From Oxalobacteraceae bacterium AB_14 (GTDB lineage: Bacteria > Pseudomonadota > Gammaproteobacteria > Burkholderiales > Burkholderiaceae_D): DNA of 64,000 nucleotides. The DNA lies in the NCBI GenBank assembly GCA_000381565.1, contig KB906725.1, positions 2,775,093 through 2,839,092 of the forward strand, given 5' to 3'. The position numbers and the translations under genes were made by a program. Below are positions 8,236-15,372 of this stretch, one piece after another (the first letter of the stretch is position 1; each line of letters starts with the position of its first letter). The notes beneath the pieces were generated by a model, which did no database searches, was not told the DNA's origin, and saw nothing but the letters and a program-made list of their open reading frames with translations.

Positions 8236-9609
8236 TTAACAGATCGCAGCGGCGCTGCCAGCCGCCGCGGCCACATCGGTCGGCGCATTTAGCGTGTTTA
8301 GCGCTGCTGCGGCGGCGTTGCGGTTGCAGGCGCGCGCATATTGCGCCAGCACGCGGCCGATTTTGTGCTCCAGCAGCGCGTCGGCCTTGGTGCCCAGCCG
8401 GCCTTGCAGCACCTCCAGGTATTGCTCCGGCAGGTGTTGGCTCAGCAGCGACAGCGGGATCGCCAGCGCATCGAGCTTGGTGCACAGCTGGTCGACGGCG
8501 GCCACCACGGCCGGCTCGCCCCAGTAGTAGCGGCAGCGGTCGCTCAAGCCGTAGCGGCGCAGCAGGCGCTGTTCGGCGCTGCTGCCGGGGTAGTGCTTGG
8601 CCCAGTGTTTGGGTTGCGCCAGCATGGTCTCGTCCAGCACCTGCATCAGGCGCGAGGCCTGGCCGGTCGGCACCAGTTCTTCCTCGATGCGGCTAAGCGC
8701 CTGCAACGCTTCGCGCAGCGCGAAGGTGGCGGCCGGGCCGACCTTGAGGATGGCGAAGTGGTCGCGCACCATGTCATGCAGCGCCGATTCGCGCTGGTAG
8801 TCAGTGGAGTGGGCTTCGAACACCAGGCCGGGCTGGCCGGCCACGAAGGCCGACAGCGCGCTGGCCTGGGCCGCGTCGTAGTGCTGGATCTGGCTGTGGT
8901 CGAAGTCCACGCCCGGCTGCACCACCATCGCGATCACGCGGCGCCAGGCGCTGTGCAACGCCATCGCGAAGAACGCCAGGCGGTGCACGTCCAGCGTGCG
9001 CGCGGCGGCCTTGGGCGAAGTGACCGCGCCGGCCTGCGCCAGGTTGGCTTCGCCGCCGGGGATCGGGACTTCGGTGCCGATCACGTACACCGGCGGCGGC
9101 AGGCCGGCCTGCGCGGCGGCCTTCTCCGCGACCGCGCACAGGCGCGCCGAGCGGGCGGCGATGGTTTCATCGCTCAGCAGCTGCGGATCGTCGGCGCAGC
9201 GCATGCTGCAATCGAGGTGGATCTTGTGGAAGCCGGCGGCGGCGTAGGCGGCGATCAGGGTCTCCGCGTGCTGCATGGCGGTGGCCGCGTCCAGTCCCTG
9301 CCAGGCGTTGGGGCCGAGGTGGTCGCCGCCCAGCACCAGGCGCTCCAGCGGGAAGCCCTGGCCGCGCGCCAGGTTGTGCACGTAGTCGCGGAAGGCGGAC
9401 GGCGTCATGCCGGTGTAGCCGCCGAACTGGTCGACCTGGTTCGAAGTCGCCTCCACCAGCAGCGCGGTGTCGTAGTCGGCCGCCACGCGCATCGCCGCGC
9501 GCAGTACGCTCGGATGACTGCAGCACACGCTGTACAGGCCTGTGGCTTCGCCGCGGCGGTGGGCGGCGATGATCTGCTGGACGGGGGACAGGGTATCGGT
9601 AGTTTTCAT
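8236..9609 (-). CDS. gatZ: GatZ/KbaZ (AgaZ) family tagatose-bisphosphate aldolase subunit-like protein
   Basis: A 457-residue member of the D-tagatose-1,6-bisphosphate aldolase accessory-subunit family. Typical strings are EATSNQVDQFGGYTGMTP, LGGDHLGPN, KIHLDCSM, FEAHSTDYQ and ILKVGPAATFALREAL. In E. coli GatZ/KbaZ stabilises the catalytic GatY/KbaY subunit. AgaZ proteins in other proteobacterial GalNAc loci have been linked to the tagatose-6-phosphate step, and I am not certain which role applies here. The ATG at 9609 overlaps the kinase stop (ATGA), indicating coupling. No GatY/KbaY-type catalytic aldolase and no PfkB-type tagatose-6-P kinase is in the window. Confidence 0.86.
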   Translation of the reverse strand: MKTTDTLSPVQQIIAAHRRGEATGLYSVCCSHPSVLRAAMRVAADYDTALLVEATSNQVDQFGGYTGMTPSAFRDYVHNLARGQGFPLERLVLGGDHLGPNAWQGLDAATAMQHAETLIAAYAAAGFHKIHLDCSMRCADDPQLLSDETIAARSARLCAVAEKAAAQAGLPPPVYVIGTEVPIPGGEANLAQAGAVTSPKAAARTLDVHRLAFFAMALHSAWRRVIAMVVQPGVDFDHSQIQHYDAAQASALSAFVAGQPGLVFEAHSTDYQRESALHDMVRDHFAILKVGPAATFALREALQALSRIEEELVPTGQASRLMQVLDETMLAQPKHWAKHYPGSSAEQRLLRRYGLSDRCRYYWGEPAVVAAVDQLCTKLDALAIPLSLLSQHLPEQYLEVLQGRLGTKADALLEHKIGRVLAQYARACNRNAAAAALNTLNAPTDVAAAAGSAAAIC

Positions 9610-10580
9610 GAGTGGTCCGTGAGTTGCTGACGGGCGAGCAGGGCGGCGCCGCGCGCGCCGCCGGCGTCGCCGAATTTCGGCGGCAGGATGGGGGGCACGC
9701 GCACGCCGGGGAACAGGTGGCGGCGCATCGCGGCCGGCAGCTGGTCGTACAGGTGGGCCAGCTGCGACAGGCCACCGCCGAGCACGATGGCGTGCGGGTC
9801 CAGCGTCAGCACCAGCGTGGCCAGCGCGTGGCCCAGCAGGTCGGCGTGCAGCGCCATGGTCTTGACGGCGATGGCCGAACCGGCGCGCGCCTGGGCCACG
9901 ATGGCCGCCGGCGTTTGGTCGCCGCCGCCGAGGTGCTGGTGCAGCCGGCTCATGCCGGGGCCGGAGACATAGCGCTCCAGGCAGCCGCGCCGCCCGCAAG
10001 GGCAGTCGAGGACCGGCAGCGGGGCAGGTGTGAACTGCATCGCCAGCTGTGATGCCAGCTGCGCGGCCGGCAGCGGCCAGTGGCCCCATTCGCCGGCCAC
10101 GCCGTTGGCGCCGCGCAGCAGGCGGCCGTCGACGCAGTAGCCGCCGCCGGCGCCGGTGCCGATGATGGCGCCGAACATGGTCGGCTGGCCGTGCGCCGCG
10201 CCGCCTTGCGCTTCCGACAGCGCGAAGCACTGGCAGTCGTTGCCGATGGCGACCGGGCGCTCCAGCGCATCCTTGAGCGCATGGGCCACGGCGCGGCCGT
10301 TCAATGCCGGCACGTTGGAGCTGAGCTGCCGTCCGGTGGCGCTGTCGATCACGCCCGGCAGGCCGATGCCGACCGGCGCGCGCAGGCCCAGCGCCTTGTC
10401 GGCGCGGCCCACCAGGCCCTGGATCGCCAGCAGGAACTCGGCGAAATCGGTGCCCGGCGTGGCGATGCGCTCACGGTGGACTTCCTTCAGTTCACGGCCT
10501 TCGCCGGCGAACGCCACCAGCTCGATCTTGGTGCCGCCGATGTCGATGCCGTGATAGCCGCGTGGTTCAGAATTCGTCAT
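9606..10580 (-). CDS. ROK-family N-acetylhexosamine kinase
   Basis: A 324-residue ROK sugar kinase. The phosphate-1 loop GIDIGGTKIE is near the N terminus, GIGLPGVID follows, then AIGNDCQCFALSE and GAIIGTGAGGGY. The zinc site CPCGRRGCLE includes the three Cys typical of ROK proteins, preceded by EWGHWPLP. It phosphorylates a hexosamine with ATP at C6; in this operon N-acetylgalactosamine is the best guess (AgaK role), with GlcNAc the alternative. I chose the ATG at 10580, which overlaps the end of agaS by 14 bases; an upstream in-frame start would add ten residues of no family character. Confidence 0.88.
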   Translation of the reverse strand: MTNSEPRGYHGIDIGGTKIELVAFAGEGRELKEVHRERIATPGTDFAEFLLAIQGLVGRADKALGLRAPVGIGLPGVIDSATGRQLSSNVPALNGRAVAHALKDALERPVAIGNDCQCFALSEAQGGAAHGQPTMFGAIIGTGAGGGYCVDGRLLRGANGVAGEWGHWPLPAAQLASQLAMQFTPAPLPVLDCPCGRRGCLERYVSGPGMSRLHQHLGGGDQTPAAIVAQARAGSAIAVKTMALHADLLGHALATLVLTLDPHAIVLGGGLSQLAHLYDQLPAAMRRHLFPGVRVPPILPPKFGDAGGARGAALLARQQLTDHS

Positions 10581-11715
10581 GGCGGTAGATGGTGACGCCC
10601 TGCACGACACGGTTGACGGTGCCGCCGGCGAAAGGATTATCGGGACGCAGTTGCAGCAGCGCCGACTGGTGCAGCGCGTACTGCTGCGCCATCAACAGCC
10701 ACAGAGGCGCCAGCCAGGCGTCCGGCCAGGCCGGCGCGTCGATGCCGATGTCGGCGCCGGCGCCCACGGTCAGGCAGCGGCCGGCGACCTGGTCGCGCCG
10801 CAGCTCCAGCAGCAGGTCGTGTTCGTAGCGGCGCGACAGCGGATCGGAGCTGCGGAACAGCACCACCAGCGTCTCTTTGTTCAGCGCGGCCTTGGGGCCG
10901 TGGCGGAAACCGAGCGCGCTGTTGGCCATTGCCAGCACGCTGCCGGCGGTCAGTTCGAGGATCTTCAGCGCCGCTTCCTTGGCCAGCGCTTCCAGCGGAC
11001 CGCTGCCCAGGTAGACCACGCGCGAGACGCGTTGCGCGGCCAGTTCGGCCACCGGCGCCGACCACGCGGCCAGCGCCTGCTCGCCCAGCTGCGCCAGCGT
11101 GTCCAGGCGTTCCGGCTGGAAGTCGGGATCGAGCACGCACAGCGCGGCCAGCAGCATGCAGGTGAAGCTGCTGGTCATGGCGAAGCCGCGGTCGCAGCTG
11201 GCGGCCGGCATCATCAGGTTCAGGGTCTGCAGGTCAGCTGAACCTTCGCCGGCGCCTTGCAGGGCCAGCGCGCCGTCGGCGTTGCAGGTGATGTTGAGGA
11301 AGCGCGCGGTCGGCACCATGTCGCGCACCAGCTGTACTGCCGCCGTGCTTTCCGGGCTGTTGCCGCTGCGGGCGAAGGACACCACCAGGGTCGGCGCCGT
11401 GCGTTCCAGGTACAGCGCGGGGTGGGTCAGCAGGCTGGTGGTCGACAGCGCGCGCACCTGGCACGGCCAGGCGGCGTTGATTTCGTCGGCGATGATCTCG
11501 CCCACATAGGCCGAGCTGCCGGCGCCGGTCAGGATCACGCGCTGCTGCGGATTGCTCAGGGTGTCGCCCAGGAAGGCGGCGATGCGGCTTTTTTCCGTGG
11601 CGAGGTGCGTCGCCAGTTCGCGCCAGAGGGCTGGCTGATGGACGATTTCTTCGGCGGTGTCGAGGCCGCCGATATCGCGCCAGGCTTGTGGGGCACGTTG
11701 GAGTAAGTTGGTCAT
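10567..11715 (-). CDS. agaS: SIS-domain galactosamine-6-phosphate deaminase/isomerase (AgaS)
   Basis: A 382-residue protein with two SIS (sugar isomerase) domains: ILTGAGSSAYVGE near residue 60 and VVYLGSGPLEALAKEAALKI in the second half, plus SFARSGNSPES and GFRHGPKAALN. Length and motif order match AgaS, which converts galactosamine-6-P to tagatose-6-P and ammonia in the cytoplasm. It is the first gene of the operon. A strong promoter (TTGACA-N17-TATTCT) lies 31-60 bases upstream. No clear ribosome site is visible before the ATG. Confidence 0.88.
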   Translation of the reverse strand: MTNLLQRAPQAWRDIGGLDTAEEIVHQPALWRELATHLATEKSRIAAFLGDTLSNPQQRVILTGAGSSAYVGEIIADEINAAWPCQVRALSTTSLLTHPALYLERTAPTLVVSFARSGNSPESTAAVQLVRDMVPTARFLNITCNADGALALQGAGEGSADLQTLNLMMPAASCDRGFAMTSSFTCMLLAALCVLDPDFQPERLDTLAQLGEQALAAWSAPVAELAAQRVSRVVYLGSGPLEALAKEAALKILELTAGSVLAMANSALGFRHGPKAALNKETLVVLFRSSDPLSRRYEHDLLLELRRDQVAGRCLTVGAGADIGIDAPAWPDAWLAPLWLLMAQQYALHQSALLQLRPDNPFAGGTVNRVVQGVTIYRHDEF

Positions 11716-11745
11716 CGAAAGAATTGGTCTGGTTAAGTCAGGGAA

Positions 11746-11774
11746 AGAATAAGGTTTTATTTTCGCAATGTCAA
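11746..11774 (-). promoter_or_regulatory. Predicted sigma70 promoter of the agaS operon
   Basis: On the minus strand TTGACA (11769-11774) and TATTCT (11746-11751) are separated by 17 bases. This is a near-consensus promoter 31 bases upstream of the agaS start. A GCGAAAAT string lies in the spacer, and a CGAAAG repeat cluster abuts the -35 side. Confidence 0.65.
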
Positions 11775-11777
11775 ATT

Positions 11778-11880
11778 CGAAAGTGAAAAGAAAGTTGCTT
11801 CGTCACGTCAAAACGCCGGGCTGTATCAGTTTTGCCACGGAAACGAAAGTGTGTTATTCGATCAACTATCAATACGAAAG
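11778..11880. promoter_or_regulatory. Candidate AgaR operator cluster (CGAAAG repeats)
   Basis: CGAAAG occurs at 11778-11783 (inside CGAAAGTGAAAAGAAAG), 11844-11849 (inside GGAAACGAAAGTGTG) and 11875-11880. Purine-rich GAAA repeats resemble the known E. coli AgaR consensus, read on one strand. They lie between the divergent promoters of the aga operon and the GH31 operon, where one DeoR-type repressor could control both. No binding data are available; this is motif reasoning. Confidence 0.45.
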
Positions 11881-11918
11881 ATTTAGCCGGTTCTTCTTAA
11901 ATATTTTCTTTCTTTTTG

Positions 11919-11947
11919 TTGACCAGGCTTATTTTTATTCCTAGAGT
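11919..11947 (+). promoter_or_regulatory. Predicted sigma70 promoter of the GH31/TonB/GH109 operon
   Basis: TTGACC (11919-11924) and TAGAGT (11942-11947) are spaced 17 bases apart, giving a predicted start near 11954, about 32 bases before the GH31 ATG. The -10 element is imperfect, so strength and use are uncertain. Confidence 0.5.
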
Positions 11948-11985
11948 AATTGCATCGCAACGCATTTTCTTTCGAGAAGCAGACT

Positions 11986-14900
11986 ATGAAACAGATTTCA
12001 GCCATTGCCGCCTTGCTCGCCAGCGCACCTTTATTGGCCTTGGCCGCTCCGATCGGCAATTTACGCACCGTCACCGCTGGCGCCGGTCAGCAGTGGGATC
12101 TGGTCACCGACACCGGCGCCCACATACAGCTTAGTCTTCCGCGCGCCGATGTGCTGCATATTTGGGCCGGCCCCAAGTCCGGCCTGACCGGCGCCGGCGA
12201 CAAGGCCGCGCCCATCGTCGTCGCCACGCCGTCCGCCACGGTGGAGCACAGCGTCAGCGAGCAGGCCGACCATATCCTGATCCGCACCGCGGCCCTGAGC
12301 CTGCGCATCGACCGCAAGCCGCTGCGTTTCAGCCTGTTCCGCGCCGGCGACGCGCAGCCGCTGTGGCGCGAGATCCAGCCGCTGGAGCTGGGCGACAAGC
12401 AAAGCGTGCAGACGCTGTCGAGCGACAAGGCCGAACGCTTCTTCGGCGGCGGCCAGCAGAACGGCCGCTATGAATTCAAGGGCAAGCAGTTGCTGGTGTC
12501 GTACTCCGGCGGCTGGGAAGAGGGCGACCGCCCGAGTCCCGCCCCATTTTTGATGAGCTCACGCGGCTGGGGCATGCTGCGCAACACCTGGTCCGACGGC
12601 AGCTACGATCTGCGCCAGAACGACCAGATCTCGCTGGAGCACAACGAGGCGCGTTTCGACGCCTACTACTTCGTCGGCAAGGACCTGCGCGACGTGCTGG
12701 CCCGCTACACCGAATGGACCGGCCGCGCGCGCATGCTGCCGCGCTGGGCGCTGGAATACGGCGACGCCGATTGCTACAACGACGGCGACAACGTCAAGAA
12801 GCCGGGCACCGTGCCCAAAGGCTGGACCGACGGCCCGACCGGCAAGACGCCGGACGTGATCGAAACCGTGGCGCGCAAATACCGCGAGCACGACATGCCG
12901 GGCGGCTGGATACTGCCGAACGACGGCTACGGCTGCGGCTATTCGGCGCTGCCGGAGACGGTGCAGGGCCTGGCCAAATACGGCTTCCGCACCGGCCTGT
13001 GGACCGAGAACGGCGTCGAGAAAATGGCGTGGGAAGTCGGCACCGCCGGCACCCGCGTGCAGAAGCTGGACGTGGCCTGGACCGGCAAGGGCTATCAGTT
13101 CTCGCTGGACGCCAACAAGTCGGCCTATGACGGCATCCTGAATAATTCCGACGGCCGTCCGTTCATCTGGACCGTGATGGGCTGGGCCGGCACCCAGCGC
13201 TACGCCGTCACCTGGACCGGCGACCAGAGCGCCAGCTGGGACTACATCCGCTGGCACGTGCCGACCCTGATCGGCTCCGGCCTGTCGGGCCAGGCCTACG
13301 CCACCGGCGACGTCGACGGGATCTTCGGCGGCAGCCCGGAGACCTACACCCGCGATCTGCAGTGGAAGAGTTTTACCCCGGTGCTGATGGGGATGTCCGG
13401 CTGGGCTGCGGCGGAGCGCAAGCATCCGTGGTGGTTCGCCGAGCCTTACGTCAGCATCAACCGCCGCTACCTGAAGCTGAAGATGCGCCTGACGCCCTAT
13501 ATGTACACGCTGATGCGCGAGACGGAGCAGAGCGGCGCGCCGCTGGTGCGCGGCCTGATGTGGGATAACCCGGAAGATCCGGCGGCCTACACCGAAGCCT
13601 ACAAATACCAGTACCTGCTGGGCCGCGACCTGCTGGTGGCGCCGGTGTACCGCAGCCAGGCCGTCAGCCAGGGCTGGCGCCGCGGCATCCACCTGCCGCA
13701 GGGCCAGTGGTTCGACTATTGGGACGGCCGCCAGGCCACGGCCGGCAAGGGCGGACGCGATATCGACCTCGCCGTCACGCTGGACAAGCTGCCGGTGTTC
13801 GTCCGCGCCGGCGCCATCCTGCCGATGTACCCGGAGATGCTGTACGACGGCGAGAAGCCGAAGGACGTATTGACGCTGGACCTGTATCCGCACGGCGCTT
13901 CCGAATTCACGCTGTACGAGGATGATGGCAACAGCCGCAAGTACCAGGACGGCGCCTTCAGCCAGCAGCTGATCCGCATGAACGCCGGCGCCGATGGCGT
14001 CAAGGTCGATGTCGAACCGGTGGTGGGCAGCTATGTCGGCCAGCCCGATCGCCGCGCCTATGCGCTGCGCCTGCTGACCCGCCAGCGTCCGGCCGCAGTG
14101 AGCACCGGCAGCGCAGTGCTGCCGCCACTGGCCGACCGCGCCGCTTTTGATGCCGCCGCCGCAGGCTGGTACTTCGACGCCGCCGACCGACTGGGCACGC
14201 TGCACGTCAAGGCCGCCAGCCAGGATATCCGCCAGCCGCTGCGCTTCACCGTGCAGACCGGCGCCGCGACCATGGTCGCCGACGACGCCTTCCCGTCCGC
14301 ACCGGTGCTGGGCCGCGCCATTCCGGTCGACGCCTTGATGGTGATGAACCGTCCGGCCGAGGAAACCGGCCATCCGCTGGAAAACGCCTTCGACAACAAC
14401 CCGGCCACCTGGTTCCGCACCGCGCGCAGCCCGGCGGTGCAGGGCGGTCCGCATGAATGGGTGATCGGCTTCACCGAGCGTCGGCTGGTCGACGGCATCG
14501 AGCTGGCGCCGCGCACCGACCAGCACTGGCGGCACGGCCAGATCCGCGACTACGAGATCTACATGGGCGACAACAACGGCGACTGGGGCCAGCCAATCAA
14601 GCGCGGCCAGTTGAAGCTGGAGCAGGGACTGCAGACGATCAGCTTCCCGCCGGCCGCCGGCCGCCTGCTGCGCTTCCGTGTCATGAGCACCCAGAATCCC
14701 GAGGGCGATGGCGCATCCGCCACCGATCCGATGGTGACAGCCGCCGCCACCCCGGCCGCGCGCGCCTACAACGCCGCCGTGCCGAGCGAGGTGCAGCCGA
14801 TCACGCTGTCCGAGTTCCACGTGATGGCCTACCAGCCGAAGGAAGGCCCGGAAGTACAGCAGTTCCTGTCCGACCTGGCCTTGCCGAAGAACGTCAGCCG

Positions 14901-15279
14901 CGACAAGTCCGCGCACGGAACCGAGATGCGCATGAACGGCTTGTGGTTCCGCAAGGGCCTGGGCGTGGGCGCCACCAGCCGCGTCGACCTGCAACTGGCC
15001 GGTAACTGGAACCTGCTGCGCGCCGACCTGGGCATGGACGACAGCTGCCGCAGCGCCGGCGGCATGCAGTTCCAGGTCTGGAGCGGCGAGCGGATGTTGT
15101 ACGACAGTGGCCTGATCACGGCGCCCGCCGTGGTCAAGCCGGAAATCGATGTGCGCGGACTGAGTCAACTCAGCCTGCGCACCCTGGGCGCGCGCGGCAG
15201 CAAGCCGGCCCAGGTCTGCGGCAACTGGGCCAACGCGGTCCTGATAGGCACAGAGGGCAGCACCGTCCGCCCGCGCTGA
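11986..15279 (+). CDS. Secreted GH31 glycosidase with F5/8C and NPCBM modules (candidate alpha-N-acetylgalactosaminidase)
   Basis: A 1097-residue secreted enzyme: signal peptide (MKQISAIAALLASAPLLALA), GH31 N-terminal beta domain, TIM barrel (about 230-560), C-terminal beta domains, an F5/8 type C module around residues 785-920 (FDNNPATWFRTARSP) and an NPCBM module from about 950 to the end. Candidate nucleophile is Asp362 in KLDVAW and acid/base is Asp413 in WTGDQS. That 51-residue spacing and these motifs, with NPCBM/F5-8C modules, recall the GH31 branch that contains alpha-N-acetylgalactosaminidases rather than classical alpha-glucosidases. The GalNAc-type operon opposite supports this. 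The ATG at 11986 begins a clean signal peptide; a TTG at 11950 is less likely. Confidence 0.85.
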   Translation: MKQISAIAALLASAPLLALAAPIGNLRTVTAGAGQQWDLVTDTGAHIQLSLPRADVLHIWAGPKSGLTGAGDKAAPIVVATPSATVEHSVSEQADHILIRTAALSLRIDRKPLRFSLFRAGDAQPLWREIQPLELGDKQSVQTLSSDKAERFFGGGQQNGRYEFKGKQLLVSYSGGWEEGDRPSPAPFLMSSRGWGMLRNTWSDGSYDLRQNDQISLEHNEARFDAYYFVGKDLRDVLARYTEWTGRARMLPRWALEYGDADCYNDGDNVKKPGTVPKGWTDGPTGKTPDVIETVARKYREHDMPGGWILPNDGYGCGYSALPETVQGLAKYGFRTGLWTENGVEKMAWEVGTAGTRVQKLDVAWTGKGYQFSLDANKSAYDGILNNSDGRPFIWTVMGWAGTQRYAVTWTGDQSASWDYIRWHVPTLIGSGLSGQAYATGDVDGIFGGSPETYTRDLQWKSFTPVLMGMSGWAAAERKHPWWFAEPYVSINRRYLKLKMRLTPYMYTLMRETEQSGAPLVRGLMWDNPEDPAAYTEAYKYQYLLGRDLLVAPVYRSQAVSQGWRRGIHLPQGQWFDYWDGRQATAGKGGRDIDLAVTLDKLPVFVRAGAILPMYPEMLYDGEKPKDVLTLDLYPHGASEFTLYEDDGNSRKYQDGAFSQQLIRMNAGADGVKVDVEPVVGSYVGQPDRRAYALRLLTRQRPAAVSTGSAVLPPLADRAAFDAAAAGWYFDAADRLGTLHVKAASQDIRQPLRFTVQTGAATMVADDAFPSAPVLGRAIPVDALMVMNRPAEETGHPLENAFDNNPATWFRTARSPAVQGGPHEWVIGFTERRLVDGIELAPRTDQHWRHGQIRDYEIYMGDNNGDWGQPIKRGQLKLEQGLQTISFPPAAGRLLRFRVMSTQNPEGDGASATDPMVTAAATPAARAYNAAVPSEVQPITLSEFHVMAYQPKEGPEVQQFLSDLALPKNVSRDKSAHGTEMRMNGLWFRKGLGVGATSRVDLQLAGNWNLLRADLGMDDSCRSAGGMQFQVWSGERMLYDSGLITAPAVVKPEIDVRGLSQLSLRTLGARGSKPAQVCGNWANAVLIGTEGSTVRPR

Positions 15280-15305
15280 CCTAACCCTTAGCTTCACAAG
15301 AAAGA

Positions 15306-15330
15306 GCCCCTCCACGGACCGGGGAGGGGC
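15306..15330 (+). other. Intergenic hairpin between GH31 and TonB receptor genes
   Basis: GCCCCTCC (15306-15313) can pair perfectly with GGAGGGGC (15323-15330) around a nine-base loop. No T-run follows, so it is not a classical terminator. It may stabilise or process the operon mRNA to set different levels of enzyme and receptor. Confidence 0.5.
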
Positions 15331-15372
15331 CGTTGCAGCCTGAAATAAACCACAAATAACAGGGAGATGAAG

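Noticed and set aside
4842-11241. Long plus-strand open frames opposite the aga operon (for example 4844-6331, 8341-9630).
   Set aside because: They follow the GC-codon pattern of the minus-strand genes and show only low-complexity Gln/Arg/His sequence.
15306-15330. Hairpin between GH31 and the TonB receptor as a full terminator.
   Set aside because: No T-run follows on the plus strand and the receptor lacks an obvious promoter of its own, so read-through is more likely.
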